Shown: in pieces, positions 1-9,312 of the stretch
Layout of the letters: each line of letters begins with the position of its first letter
How positions within the stretch are numbered: the first letter of the stretch is position 1
Origin: Clostridium ihumii AP5
GTDB lineage: Bacteria; Bacillota; Clostridia; Clostridiales; Clostridiaceae
DNA length: 64,000 nucleotides
Direction: 5' to 3'
NCBI RefSeq assembly: GCF_000612845.1
Contig: NZ_CCAT010000043.1
Location: forward strand, 62,001 to 126,000
The notes under the pieces: generated by a model
What the model saw: the letters and a program-made list of their open reading frames with translations, nothing else
What the model was told of the DNA's origin: nothing
The model's database searches: none
Position numbers and translations under genes: made by a program

Positions 1-1685
1 TAAAAGATGGGCTTCATATATTTGGTGTTGCTCCAAAAGAAAAACGATATGTAAATATGATAGTTGCACTTTTAAATTTACCTAATGGAGAAGTTCCTTC
101 ATTAATAGAAAGTGTATGCATAGCTAAAAATATAAATTATAACACTTTAAAAGATAAGCCTTATGAAAAAAATGAAAATGATGAAACTAATTTAATGATT
201 TTGGACAAGCTTTTAGATTTAAGTAGAAGAATTATAGATGATTTTCATAAAGAAAATTATAGTGAAGATTCTATAACTTCTATAATTACAAAATATTTTG
301 ATAAAGAAAAAGCAAGTGATTTAGATAAAGTACTTAAGTTTGTTTCAAAGGTTGTAACTAAAAAGTTAAATGATACAACTGATGAATTAAAAAATCTTAT
401 TAAAGGTGTTAATGGAGAGTTTGTATCTAGTGGTGGTTCTGGATGCCCAACAAGAGGAAGAGTGGACATATTACCTACTGGTAGAAATTTTTATACGATA
501 GATCCAACGTCTGTTCCAACTAAATCAGCTTGGGAAGTTGGCAAAAGACTAGGTGATGAATTAATAAATAGATATTTAAAAGATGAGGGGAAATATCCTG
601 AAAGTATTTCAATTGTAGTTTATTCAGGGGAAACTATTAAAACTACTGGTGATGATATAGCAGAAATTTTATATCTTATGGGCATTAAACCAAAGTGGCT
701 TGAAGGGTCTCAAAAAGTAGTTGGTATTGAAAAAATTAGTTTAGAAGAGCTAAAAAGACCAAGAATTGATGTAACATTAAGAATTACAGGTCTTTTTAGA
801 GATACATTTCCAAATCTTATTGAACTTATAGAAGATGCTGTTAATCTAGCTTCTAGTCTTCCAGAAGATGAAAAAAACAATTACTTAAGAAAACATGTTT
901 TAAATGAAATAGATGAACTTTTAAGTGAAGGAATTTCTTTAGAAGTGGCAAAAGAAGAAGCTGGTATGAGAATTTTTGGTTGCCCACCAGGTACTTATGG
1001 TGCAGGTGTAGATATTTTAATCAACAGTAAAAAGTGGAATGACAGAAATGATTTAGGTGATGTGTATACTCTTTGGGGTGGACATGCCTACGGAAAAAAT
1101 ATTCATGGTAAAAAAGTTAAGGAAGTGTTTGAAAGAAGATTGTCTAGTGTGGAGGTTACTGTTAAAAATGAATCTTCAATGGAGATAGATATGCTAGATA
1201 GTGATGATTTTTATAACTATCATGGTGGGCTTGTAGCTGCTGTAAGTAGAGCATCAGGCAACATGCCAAAATCATACTCAGGAAATAGCAGTGATCCTAA
1301 AAGAGTTAAATTAAAAGATATAAATGAAGAAACAGCTAGGATAATGAGATCAAGAATATTGAATCCAAAATGGTTTGAAGGGTTAAAAGAACATGGTTAT
1401 AAAGGGGCACAGGAAGTTTCAGCTATGGTAGATATTATGTTTGGATGGGATGCCACATCAAGTGTTATAGAAGATTGGATGTATGATGGTGTTGCAAGAG
1501 AATATCTTTTAAATGAAGAAAGAAGAGATTGGATAAAAGAGGCTAATCCATGGGCAGTTTACAATATGACAGAAAGATTATTAGAAGCAAATAAAAGAGG
1601 TATGTGGAATGGAGATAAAGACACTTTAAATGAGCTTAGAAAAATATATCTTAATGTAGAAGGCGATTTAGAAGATTATGTTTAG
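1..1685 (+). CDS. CobN/BchH-type metal chelatase large subunit, 3' part
   Basis: Large, tetrapyrrole-binding subunit of an ATP-dependent chelatase, cut by the window edge. The frame is open from the first full codon (position 3), so the ATG at 57 is internal; CobN/BchH proteins usually exceed 1,100 residues and only about 560 are visible. Family landmarks are the LPTGRNFYTIDP block followed by PTKSAW (near position 480), a conserved FGCPPGTYG stretch (near 970), LWGGHAYG (near 1070) and the C-terminal WAVYNMTERLLEA segment (near 1550). Its stop overlaps the next start by 8 bp, indicating translational coupling. Genes for the matching I and D ATPase subunits follow in the same operon. The metal and ring substrate cannot be read from the sequence: cobalt into a corrinoid precursor is the textbook CobN role, but many anaerobes use single-subunit CbiK/CbiX for that. 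Confidence 0.9.
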   Translation, partial: KDGLHIFGVAPKEKRYVNMIVALLNLPNGEVPSLIESVCIAKNINYNTLKDKPYEKNENDETNLMILDKLLDLSRRIIDDFHKENYSEDSITSIITKYFDKEKASDLDKVLKFVSKVVTKKLNDTTDELKNLIKGVNGEFVSSGGSGCPTRGRVDILPTGRNFYTIDPTSVPTKSAWEVGKRLGDELINRYLKDEGKYPESISIVVYSGETIKTTGDDIAEILYLMGIKPKWLEGSQKVVGIEKISLEELKRPRIDVTLRITGLFRDTFPNLIELIEDAVNLASSLPEDEKNNYLRKHVLNEIDELLSEGISLEVAKEEAGMRIFGCPPGTYGAGVDILINSKKWNDRNDLGDVYTLWGGHAYGKNIHGKKVKEVFERRLSSVEVTVKNESSMEIDMLDSDDFYNYHGGLVAAVSRASGNMPKSYSGNSSDPKRVKLKDINEETARIMRSRILNPKWFEGLKEHGYKGAQEVSAMVDIMFGWDATSSVIEDWMYDGVAREYLLNEERRDWIKEANPWAVYNMTERLLEANKRGMWNGDKDTLNELRKIYLNVEGDLEDYV

Positions 1686-2694
1686 TAATGTTAAGTTGTT
1701 AGTTTTGTGGGTTACAAATGATTGTAATTTAAATTGTAAATATTGCTATGCAAATGGTGGAGAAAAGAAGGAATATATGACTTTTGATACAGCTAAAAAA
1801 GCTATTGATATGATTAAAAGTGATAGTTTCAAAATTCAATTTGCTGGTGGAGAGCCAATGATGAATTTTTCTCTTATAAGAGATATTTATAATTATGTTC
1901 AAAGTAAAGATAAAAAAATAACATTACAAATGCAAAGCAATGGAACGTTAATAGATGATGAAATTTCTAAAGAAATTAAAAAAATGGATATAAAAATGGG
2001 TATAAGTTTTGATGGTGGATTAGACATAAATGAAAAACTTAGAGGGAAAAGTGTAGAAGCTATAAATGGTATAAAAGCTTTAGGTAAAAATGGAGTAATA
2101 GTAAATTTAAACACAGTAATAACAAAAGATAGTATAAGAAGTTTAAGTAAATTAATTGAGCTTGCTTATTATCTTGGTAATGTTAATGGAATAGGTTTAG
2201 ATTTATTAAGAATAACAGGTAGAGCAAAAAAGAATAATTTAGAGGTGGCAAGTTACAAGGATATAGAAAAATATCTTAATGAAGCTTATAAAAAAACTGA
2301 GTATTTAAGTTATTTAACAAATAGAAAAGTGATAATAAGAGAAATTGAGGATGCAAAAGGTAGAATTAAACATTCTTCAAGTTATTGTAATACAAATTAT
2401 TGTCATGCAACTTATGGTGGTTCTATGGTTGTTTATCCAAGTGGAGATGTATATCCTTGTGGATCTTTAAGTGGAAGTAAAAAATATTATATGGGAAATG
2501 TACATGATTTGAAATCCTTAAGAATGATTACTATAAATACTGCAGAAAACGAAAGTTGTAACAGTTGTGGATTTAATAATATTTGTACAAAAGGATGCCC
2601 AGCTAGAAGTATTATAAATTCTAATGGGCAGGTTTCAAAAGAAGATTGTTACCTTAGAAAAGTGTCATTTGAAATATGTGATAATTTTAATTGA
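1678..2694 (+). CDS. Radical SAM/SPASM-domain protein in chelatase operon
   Basis: A 338-residue radical S-adenosylmethionine enzyme. The CxxxCxxC motif that binds the SAM-ligating 4Fe-4S cluster is at Cys16, Cys20 and Cys23, followed by the FAGGEPMM glycine-rich SAM motif (around residue 60). The C-terminal third is cysteine-rich in a SPASM-like pattern (YPCG, then CNSCGFNNICTKGCP and a final Cys), predicting one or two auxiliary 4Fe-4S clusters. SPASM enzymes include peptide-modifying maturases and the tetrapyrrole side-chain enzymes NirJ, AhbC and AhbD. The overlap with the chelatase large-subunit gene makes a tetrapyrrole substrate the more attractive guess, but this is inference from context. 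No precursor-peptide gene was seen nearby. Confidence 0.85.
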   Translation: MFSNVKLLVLWVTNDCNLNCKYCYANGGEKKEYMTFDTAKKAIDMIKSDSFKIQFAGGEPMMNFSLIRDIYNYVQSKDKKITLQMQSNGTLIDDEISKEIKKMDIKMGISFDGGLDINEKLRGKSVEAINGIKALGKNGVIVNLNTVITKDSIRSLSKLIELAYYLGNVNGIGLDLLRITGRAKKNNLEVASYKDIEKYLNEAYKKTEYLSYLTNRKVIIREIEDAKGRIKHSSSYCNTNYCHATYGGSMVVYPSGDVYPCGSLSGSKKYYMGNVHDLKSLRMITINTAENESCNSCGFNNICTKGCPARSIINSNGQVSKEDCYLRKVSFEICDNFN

Positions 2695-2699
2695 TTTAA

Positions 2700-2925
2700 T
2701 GGGTTTGAACTGGAAAAATGAAATTATTAAAATATCCAATAAGAACAAAATTATTCCAAGAAACAGTAATTATTTAAAACGTTATTTATAAAAATTTCAA
2801 AGAAACTCTAATAAAAGACAAATTAATAAGATTTTCTAAATCAATTTTTAAAGAAATACTTATTTAAATAATTCCTGTTCCTTGATTAAAAAAAGTTTTT
2901 CAATTTGAACTTAGAACCCTATATA
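2700..2925 (+). repeat. Dispersed repeat, family A, short form
   Basis: Non-coding unit starting GGGTTTGAACTGGAAAAATG and ending TTTGAACTTAGAACCCTATA, so the ends form an imperfect inverted repeat. Its left part (GAAAAATGAAATTATTAA) recurs near 21730, 35353, 50712 and, on the other strand, near 44690. It occupies the gap inside the chelatase operon. Confidence 0.6.
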
Positions 2926-3268
2926 GCGAAACAAGTTCAAAAGTACAATTATTTTTGTTTCATTTGGGAATTCTAATTAATTTAATTGAAAATGGAAAAT
3001 TGAAAGTTGAAAGTTGAAAGTGAATGTAAAAATTGGAGATCCAATTTTAAAAAACGATTTTTTATTAGATTTGCAAAGTAAATTATTTAAATGCAATATA
3101 AAAACTTAGTTTCTATGGATTTCTATTCAAAAATATTAGGAACTAAGTGAGTAATATCTACCATAACTTTTCACTTTTCACTCTTAATTCTTAATTGGTT
3201 TTAACCATGATAATAGAATAAAGTGTAAGCTTAATAATATTACTTGATAAAGATGTTATTTTAAATTT
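2926..3268 (+). repeat. Dispersed repeat, families B/A mosaic
   Basis: Continues directly from the short family A copy. It contains the GTTTCA...GGGAATTCTAATTAATTTAA block and the run of AAAATTGAAAGTTGAAAG repeats shared with 27700-27760, then the block ending TTCACTCTTAATTCTTAATTGG shared with 16380 and 28040. The right end is degenerate. It separates the radical SAM gene from the TIM-barrel gene by about 590 bp, with no gene in between. Confidence 0.55.
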
Positions 3269-3284
3269 GAAGGGGGTTGAGAGT

Positions 3285-4253
3285 ATGAGGCTTATTAATA
3301 TGTCAACTTATAGATATGATGTGGAGAGGTTTAAAGGTGATTATAAAGAAATAGAGAAGTTTTTAAATCAAAATTCATTAGATGGTGTTGAATTATTAGG
3401 AGTTGGTGCATTGGATGAAGATATAATACCTAAAAGATTAATAAAGGGTGTTCATTTATCTTATTATCCTATATGGGTTGATTTTTGGAATGAAGATGAA
3501 GAAGCTTTAAAAAGACAATTTAAAAATGATGAAGAGATTAAAATTTATTATGGAAGTTTGGACAAGCAGGTTTTAATTGAAAAGTTTAGAAATGAAATAA
3601 AAATGGCAGATAGAATTGAAGCAAAATATGTGGTTTTTCATATATCACATGTAGAACTAGAAGAAACTTATAATTACAAATTTAAAACTTCTAATGAAAA
3701 AGTTTTAAAAGCATCTGTAGAATTTATAAATGAAGTGTTAAAGGGATTAGATACTAAAATAGAAATTCTATTTGAAAATTTGTGGTGGCCAGGATTAACA
3801 GTTTTAAATAGAGTAGAAACTAGGAATTTTATTGACAAGATAAATTATGAAAATAAAGGGATAATGCTAGATACAGGTCATTTAATTAACACAAATGTTA
3901 ATATAAGTTCAGAAAATGAAGCTATAGAATATATACTAAAGGTTTTAGAAGATTTAAAAGATGTTAAATCCTTTATAAAAGGAATTCATTTTAATTATTC
4001 ATTAAGTGGGGATTATGTTAGGGCACAAATAAGAAAACAAAGAAATGATAAATCTAAATTTACCTTAGAAGAAATGAAGAAAAATATTCATGGTCATGTA
4101 ATAAATATAGATGAACATAAACCTTTTAGAAGTTATAATGCTAAAAAAATAGTTGAAAGTGTGAATCCAAAGTATTTAACTTATGAATTTATAACTACTT
4201 CATTAAATCAATTAAATGAATATGTAGAAATTCAAAATAAAGTTTTATTATAG
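3285..4253 (+). CDS. Xylose-isomerase-like TIM-barrel protein
   Basis: A 322-residue protein of the sugar phosphate isomerase/epimerase and AP-endonuclease-2 TIM-barrel superfamily. Strand-end residues typical of divalent-metal binding are visible: [35 protein letters not shown], and a C-terminal YLTYEF. The chosen ATG at 3285 sits 8 bases after AGGGGG; an in-frame TTG at 3267 lies upstream of that site and would leave it without one. It ends 16 bases before the I-subunit gene, so it belongs to the chelatase operon. Its substrate is unknown. Superfamily members act on sugars, inositols or DNA, so a role in cofactor or metal handling here is only suggested by neighbours. Confidence 0.75.
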   Translation: MRLINMSTYRYDVERFKGDYKEIEKFLNQNSLDGVELLGVGALDEDIIPKRLIKGVHLSYYPIWVDFWNEDEEALKRQFKNDEEIKIYYGSLDKQVLIEKFRNEIKMADRIEAKYVVFHISHVELEETYNYKFKTSNEKVLKASVEFINEVLKGLDTKIEILFENLWWPGLTVLNRVETRNFIDKINYENKGIMLDTGHLINTNVNISSENEAIEYILKVLEDLKDVKSFIKGIHFNYSLSGDYVRAQIRKQRNDKSKFTLEEMKKNIHGHVINIDEHKPFRSYNAKKIVESVNPKYLTYEFITTSLNQLNEYVEIQNKVLL

Positions 4254-4269
4254 AAAGAGTGAGAATTGT

Positions 4270-5301
4270 ATGGAAAGAAAGAATATGTATCCGTTTACAG
4301 CAATAGTTGGTCAGGAGTCTATGAAAAAGGCATTGATACTTAATGTTATAAATCCAACTTTAGGAGGAGTTTTAATTAGAGGTGAGAAGGGAACAGCAAA
4401 GTCTACAGCTGTTAGAGGTATAGCTGATTTATTACCATTAAGAAGTGAGATTAAGGGTTGTGCTTTTAGATGCAGTATTGATGATAAAAGTAGTATGTGT
4501 AATGAATGTAAAAGAAAATTTGAGGAAAATGAAAAGATAGAGTTAGTTACTGAGAATATGAAGGTTGTGGATCTTCCTGTAAGTGCCACAGAAGATAGAG
4601 TTGTTGGAACTTTAGATATTGAATATGCAATAAAGAATGGTAAAAAGAAATTTGAACCTGGAATACTAGGAGAAGCAAATAGAAATATACTTTATGTTGA
4701 TGAAATAAATTTACTTGATGATCATATTGTAGATGTACTCTTAGATTCAGCAGCTATGGGAGTTAACACAATAGAAAGAGAAGGTGTTTCTTTTTCACAT
4801 CCATCAAAATTTATATTGGTTGGAACTATGAATCCAGAAGAAGGTGATTTAAGACCTCAGCTTTTGGATAGATTCCCAATGGTTGTTGATGTTATGGGAG
4901 AAAGAGATACTAAAAAAAGAGTAGAAGTTATAAAAAGAAGAATTGAATATGAAAAAGATAAAAAAATTTTTACAGAAAAATTTGAAAATAGTCAAGAAAA
5001 GTTAAGAGAAAAAATTGAAAAAGCACAAAGTATTTTAAAAGAAGTCAAATATGATGATGATATTTTAGAAATAGCAGCAATTATAAGTATTGAAATGGAT
5101 GTAGATGGACACAGATCTGATATTAGCATGATAAAAACAGCTATGACTATAGCAGCATTTAATGGTAGAACTAAAGTTAATAAAGAAGATATGTTAGAAG
5201 CAGCAGAATTTGTACTTCCTCATAGAATGAGAAAAAAACCTTTTGAAGAAAAGAGTTTTGATATTTCAAAAGTTAAAGAAATAATTGAGGAAAAATTTTA
5301 A
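4270..5301 (+). CDS. Chelatase AAA+ ATPase subunit I (ChlI/BchI-like)
   Basis: A 343-residue AAA+ ATPase matching the small motor subunit of Mg-chelatase-type enzymes. Walker A is GEKGTAKST at residues 38-46 and Walker B is [11 protein letters not shown] around residues 138-149. Further AAA+ landmarks are the [19 protein letters not shown] segment with its arginine finger, and the C-terminal helical lid ending LPHRM. A cysteine-containing insertion (residues about 63-80, with a CNEC pair) is common in anaerobe ChlI relatives and may bind metal. The I subunit forms a hexameric ring with subunit D and powers insertion of metal by the large subunit. The gene abuts the D subunit with no gap. Confidence 0.9.
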   Translation: MERKNMYPFTAIVGQESMKKALILNVINPTLGGVLIRGEKGTAKSTAVRGIADLLPLRSEIKGCAFRCSIDDKSSMCNECKRKFEENEKIELVTENMKVVDLPVSATEDRVVGTLDIEYAIKNGKKKFEPGILGEANRNILYVDEINLLDDHIVDVLLDSAAMGVNTIEREGVSFSHPSKFILVGTMNPEEGDLRPQLLDRFPMVVDVMGERDTKKRVEVIKRRIEYEKDKKIFTEKFENSQEKLREKIEKAQSILKEVKYDDDILEIAAIISIEMDVDGHRSDISMIKTAMTIAAFNGRTKVNKEDMLEAAEFVLPHRMRKKPFEEKSFDISKVKEIIEEKF

Positions 5302-7200
5302 ATGACTACTAAAAGTATATATCCTTTTGCTGCAGTTATAGGACAAGATGATGCTAAAAAAGCTCTTATACTAAATATAATAAATCCTCAAATTGGAGGA
5401 GTTTTACTTTGTGGTGAAAAAGGTACTGCAAAATCTACTTTAGTTAGAAGTTTAGGTGCAATTATAGATGATGTAGAAATTGTAGATGTACCTTTAAATA
5501 TTACAGAAGATAGACTTATAGGAAGTATAAATATAGAAGATGCCATATTAGAAGGAAAAAGAACTTTTGAACAAGGTATTTTAAAAAAAGCTCATAGAAA
5601 TATACTTTATATAGATGAAGTAAATCTTTTAAGTGATAACATAGTAAATTCAATATTGCAAATATCATCATCAAAAGTTAATAAAGTGGAAAGAGAGGGC
5701 ATATCTTTTTCACATGAATGTAATTTTATATTAGTTGGAACAATGAACCCTGAAGAAGGAGAGCTTAGAAGTCAACTACTAGATAAATTTGGTTTATACT
5801 TAGATATACATAGTAATAAAAATATTTATGAAAGAAAAAAAATAATAAAGAGAAGATTAGAATATGAAAGTAATCCTATAAAATATATAGAAAAATATAA
5901 ATGTGAAAGTAATAGTATTTTAGATAGTATAAAAAAAGCTAAAAAAATATTAAAGCTTGTTAAAGTTTCTGAAGAAGCAATGAAACTTGCAGCAGAAATT
6001 TGTGATAAAGCTAATTGTGAAGGTCATAGAGGAGAAATTGTAATCATTGAAACAGCAAAGGCAATTGCAGCAGTAGATTCTAGAAAAAATGTGACACTAG
6101 ATGATATAAAAGAAGCTTCACGCTTTGCTTTACCTCATAGAATGAGAAATCTTCCAAATCAAAAGGAAGATGATGAAAATAAAGAAGAAAACAAAGAGGA
6201 AAAGGATGATGATAATAGCTCAAATGAACAAAATAATGAGGACAATTTAAATTCAGAAGATGAATCTAGAAATAATGAAAATGATACTAATAATAATGAA
6301 TTAGAAGAAGATTTAGATATAGAAAATAAACAAGAAAGCAATAATGAAGGTTCTAGTAGTGATAAATTAGATGATATAGGTAATATATTTAAAGTAAAAA
6401 AATTAGATATAAAACCTATGGAAAAAAGGAAAAGAAAAGGTACTGGAAAGAGAAGTAAAACAAGAACAACATTAATTCAAGGACGATATGTAAAATATGA
6501 TTTTTCAAAAGAAAAAGTTAAAGATTTAGCATTTGATGCTACTTTAAGAGCTGCGTGTATTCATCAAAACAAAAATGAAAAGAAAAGTGTTGCCATAGAT
6601 ATAAAGAAAAGCGATTTTAGAGAAAAGATCAGAGAAAGAAGAACAGGAAGCACTATAATGTTTGTTGTTGATGCAAGTGGTTCAATGGGAGCAAAAAAGA
6701 GAATGGAAGCCGTAAAAGGTGCAATAGTGTCACTTCTTACTGATGCTTATGAAAAGAGAGATAAGGTAGGTATGATTGCATTTAGAAAAGGAAAAGCAGA
6801 ATTATTGTTAGATGTTACAAGAAGTGTAGAACTTGCAAAGAAAAATTTAGAATATTTGCCAACTGGAGGTAAGACACCACTTTCATTAGGATTATCTAAG
6901 GCATATGAAGTATTAAAAAATTATAAAAAGAAAGATAAAGACATGATTCAAGTTATGGTAATATTATCAGACGGTAGAACTAATCAAGCTATAAACAAAT
7001 GTGATCCATTTGAAGAAGCTTTAAAAATAGGAAAAACTATAAGTGAAGAAAAAATACAAACTATAGTTATAGATACAGAAGAAGATTTTATAAAGCTAGG
7101 ACTTGCTAAAGAACTTGCAACTGAAATGAATGCAGATTACTATAAACTTGAAGATTTAAAGGCAGATGAAATTGCAAAAACAATAAGAAATATAGAATAA
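5302..7200 (+). CDS. Chelatase subunit D (ChlD/BchD-like), AAA+ plus vWA
   Basis: A 632-residue protein with three parts: an N-terminal AAA+ domain paralogous to the preceding gene (GEKGTAKST at 38-46, an intact DEVNLL Walker B, a LPHRM lid), a strongly acidic Asn/Glu/Asp-rich linker (about residues 290-360), and a C-terminal von Willebrand A domain (about 445-632). The metal-ion-dependent adhesion site is intact: DASGS at 457-461, KTPL and SDGR. This is the standard build of the D subunit, which bridges the ATPase ring and the large subunit. Unlike many BchD proteins, its Walker A is intact, so it may itself bind ATP. The ATG follows the previous stop codon directly. A terminator ends the operon just downstream. 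Confidence 0.9.
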   Translation: MTTKSIYPFAAVIGQDDAKKALILNIINPQIGGVLLCGEKGTAKSTLVRSLGAIIDDVEIVDVPLNITEDRLIGSINIEDAILEGKRTFEQGILKKAHRNILYIDEVNLLSDNIVNSILQISSSKVNKVEREGISFSHECNFILVGTMNPEEGELRSQLLDKFGLYLDIHSNKNIYERKKIIKRRLEYESNPIKYIEKYKCESNSILDSIKKAKKILKLVKVSEEAMKLAAEICDKANCEGHRGEIVIIETAKAIAAVDSRKNVTLDDIKEASRFALPHRMRNLPNQKEDDENKEENKEEKDDDNSSNEQNNEDNLNSEDESRNNENDTNNNELEEDLDIENKQESNNEGSSSDKLDDIGNIFKVKKLDIKPMEKRKRKGTGKRSKTRTTLIQGRYVKYDFSKEKVKDLAFDATLRAACIHQNKNEKKSVAIDIKKSDFREKIRERRTGSTIMFVVDASGSMGAKKRMEAVKGAIVSLLTDAYEKRDKVGMIAFRKGKAELLLDVTRSVELAKKNLEYLPTGGKTPLSLGLSKAYEVLKNYKKKDKDMIQVMVILSDGRTNQAINKCDPFEEALKIGKTISEEKIQTIVIDTEEDFIKLGLAKELATEMNADYYKLEDLKADEIAKTIRNIE

Positions 7201-7207
7201 ATTGGAG

Positions 7208-7243
7208 AAAATACTTTTCATATTTGGAAAGTATTTTTGTTTA
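7208..7243 (+). terminator. Intrinsic terminator of chelatase operon
   Basis: AAAATACTTT pairs with AAAGTATTTT across a 10-base loop, with a T-rich tail, 7 bases after the D-subunit stop. Confidence 0.85.
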
Positions 7244-7518
7244 AAACATAAGAATAAAGTAGAATTATAAGAATATTTGAAAGTAAAATAAAACAATATT
7301 ACAAATATTCATACTTAAATTTAATAAAATAAAATTAAGTCGTATAAAAAATATTGTTTTACGTAAAATATTATGGTATAGTTTAAACACTATGTATAAA
7401 AAATTTATACATATAAATTTGAAAAAATAAATTATACAAGCCTTACAATTAAATGGTTTAAAAATCTATGAAGTTTAAAGCTTGATTTAATATACATTAC
7501 TCTAAGGAGGAGTTGCGG

Positions 7519-8364
7519 TTGCAAAAAATAGCATTATTAACGGATAGTAGTTGTGATCTAGATAATAAAACTTTAGAAAGGTACAATATTAAGTTACTAC
7601 CGATAAGAATAATTTATAAAAATAGAGAATATTTGGACAAGGTTAATATAACATCAGAAGAAATGTATGCATCTTTAAAAGAGGAATTGCCAACAACTTC
7701 ATTACCTGATGTAAACTACTGTAATAAAGTTTTAGAAGACCTTAAAAATGAAGGATATACACATGTAATTGTAGCTACAGTATCAAGCAAATTATCAGGA
7801 ACATTAAATAGTTTAAGACTATTATGTGAACATCATGAAGAATTCAAATTTGAGTTTTTTGATACTAAAACACTAGGATATCCTCAAGGTGCTATTGTAT
7901 TAGAAGCTGCAAAAATGATAGAAAAAGGACATAGCGTTGAAGAAGTAATGGCTAATCTTCCATTAATTCAAAATAAAGTACATGGTTTTATAACTTTTAA
8001 TACTTTGGATTATTTAATAAAAGGTGGAAGAATAGGAAAAGTTACCGGAAAAATAGGAAATTTACTTCATTTAAAACCTGTAGTATCATCTGATGAAGAA
8101 GGTGTACTTTATACATATTGTAAAACTAGAGGAAGAAAACAATCAATATCAAAACTTAAAGAGATTCTTATGACATATTTAGAATCATGTAAATGTAGAG
8201 TATGGGTTCTAAGTGGAGATGCATTAGAAGAAGCAACTGCTTTTTATAATGATATTAAAAACCATCCTAACATAACAGATGTTTCTTTAGAAACAATAGG
8301 AGCAGCTATGGGAGTACATACTGGTCCTGGTGCTTTAGGAATATGCATTTTAGAAGAAAATTAA
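7519..8364 (+). CDS. DegV family fatty-acid-binding protein
   Basis: A 281-residue DegV-family protein. DegV/FakB proteins bind a fatty acid in a buried cleft, and FakB members present it to a FakA kinase. The family signature LLTDSSCDL is at the N terminus, followed by TTSLPD and SSKLSGT motifs and the conserved DYLIKGGRIG and HTGPGALG blocks. Two in-frame TTG codons are possible starts. The one at 7519 lies 8 bases after AAGGAGG, whereas the one at 7513 is only 2 bases away, so I chose 7519. The gene stands alone between two terminators; no FakA kinase gene is adjacent. Confidence 0.88.
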   Translation: MQKIALLTDSSCDLDNKTLERYNIKLLPIRIIYKNREYLDKVNITSEEMYASLKEELPTTSLPDVNYCNKVLEDLKNEGYTHVIVATVSSKLSGTLNSLRLLCEHHEEFKFEFFDTKTLGYPQGAIVLEAAKMIEKGHSVEEVMANLPLIQNKVHGFITFNTLDYLIKGGRIGKVTGKIGNLLHLKPVVSSDEEGVLYTYCKTRGRKQSISKLKEILMTYLESCKCRVWVLSGDALEEATAFYNDIKNHPNITDVSLETIGAAMGVHTGPGALGICILEEN

Positions 8365-8379
8365 TAAAAAATAATTTAA

Positions 8380-8418
8380 AAACCAATTAGTGATAATATC
8401 ATTAATTGGTTTCTTTTT
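8380..8418 (+). terminator. Intrinsic terminator after DegV gene
   Basis: AAACCAATTA pairs with TAATTGGTTT, with further pairing inside the loop, then CTTTTT. Confidence 0.85.
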
Positions 8419-8493
8419 GTAGTTTTATAAATAAAGTTATGCTGTAATGGAAATACTTATGTAAGAAGTGAATATTATTTTATTAATAAAGTG

Positions 8494-8553
8494 TTGTAAA
8501 TTATATACATATATAGTATAATACTAATTATTAGTTAATAATTAGTATTATAC
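8494..8553 (+). promoter_or_regulatory. Promoter overlapped by a 38-bp palindrome
   Basis: TTGTAA (8494-8499), a 17-base spacer and TATAAT (8517-8522) form a near-consensus promoter for the small sulfite reductase gene. A perfect inverted repeat with 18-base arms (8516-8533 and 8536-8553, arm GTATAATACTAATTATTA) and a 2-base centre covers the -10 box and the expected transcription start. Its position fits a repressor operator; the regulator is not identifiable from sequence. Confidence 0.75.
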
Positions 8554-8582
8554 GAAAGCGTTTTAAGGAGGAATTATATATT

Positions 8583-9260
8583 ATGAAAGATTTATTAGAA
8601 AAAGGTGCAGTACTTCAAAGAGACAAGGAAACTTATGCAATTGCTCCACATTTAACAGGTGGTCTTATTACTTCAGATCAACTTAGAACTATTGCTGATG
8701 TGGCAGATAAATACAATGCTCAAGCTATAAAAGTTACAGGTGCGCAACGTATAGCTATTGTTGGATTAAAAGAAGAAGATATAGACAGCGTATGGGAAGA
8801 CTTAGGTATGAAACCAGGTGCTGCAATAGGTCTTTGTGTAAGAAGTGTTAAGATTTGTCCAGGTACTACTTTCTGTAAAAGAGGTATGCAAGATTCAGTA
8901 GGAATGGGTACAAAATTAGATGGTGCTTATCATGGAAGAAATCTACCTAACAAACTTAAAATGGGTATAAGTGGATGTCCTAATAGTTGTGCTGATAGCC
9001 ACACAAGAGATATAGGCCTTATTGGAGGTCCTAAAGGTTGGACAGTTTATGTTGGTGGAAAAGGTGGAGTAAAACCAAGACTTGGTGATAAACTTTGCAT
9101 TAATGTAGAAGAAGAAAAAGTAACTAAATTAATTGAAAACATAATTGCTGTGTATGATGAAAACGCAGAAGGAAAAGAAAGATTAGGAGACTATATAGAT
9201 AGAGTAGGCTTAGATGAACTTAAAAATAAATTAGATCTTGAAAATTTTCTTAATGCTTAA
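8583..9260 (+). CDS. Small siroheme nitrite/sulfite reductase-like protein
   Basis: A 225-residue protein resembling one nitrite/sulfite reductase repeat, the size of the low-molecular-weight assimilatory-type sulfite reductases known from anaerobes. The siroheme/4Fe-4S motif is intact: Cys92-x5-Cys98 and Cys132-x3-Cys136, within KICPGTTFCKRG and GISGCPNSCADS. A ferredoxin-like substrate-binding half (LTGGLITSDQLR) precedes it. It lacks a separate electron-input domain, so an external ferredoxin or flavoprotein must supply electrons. It is monocistronic, with a strong AAGGAGG site, a palindrome-covered promoter and a terminator. Whether sulfite, nitrite or another substrate is used cannot be decided here. 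Confidence 0.85.
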   Translation: MKDLLEKGAVLQRDKETYAIAPHLTGGLITSDQLRTIADVADKYNAQAIKVTGAQRIAIVGLKEEDIDSVWEDLGMKPGAAIGLCVRSVKICPGTTFCKRGMQDSVGMGTKLDGAYHGRNLPNKLKMGISGCPNSCADSHTRDIGLIGGPKGWTVYVGGKGGVKPRLGDKLCINVEEEKVTKLIENIIAVYDENAEGKERLGDYIDRVGLDELKNKLDLENFLNA

Positions 9261-9268
9261 ATAATATA

Positions 9269-9302
9269 AAAAATAGATATGCATTTAAGCATATCTATTT
9301 TT
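9269..9302. terminator. Bidirectional terminator
   Basis: AAAAATAGATATGC pairs with GCATATCTATTTTT across a 6-base loop. It lies between the convergent sulfite reductase and dehydrogenase genes and has A and T runs on both sides, so it can serve both strands. Confidence 0.88.
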
Positions 9303-9312
9303 ATTCAAATAA

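Noticed and set aside
3267-3284. TTG start for the TIM-barrel gene
   Set aside because: It lies upstream of the AGGGGG ribosome site; ATG 3285 is correctly spaced from that site.
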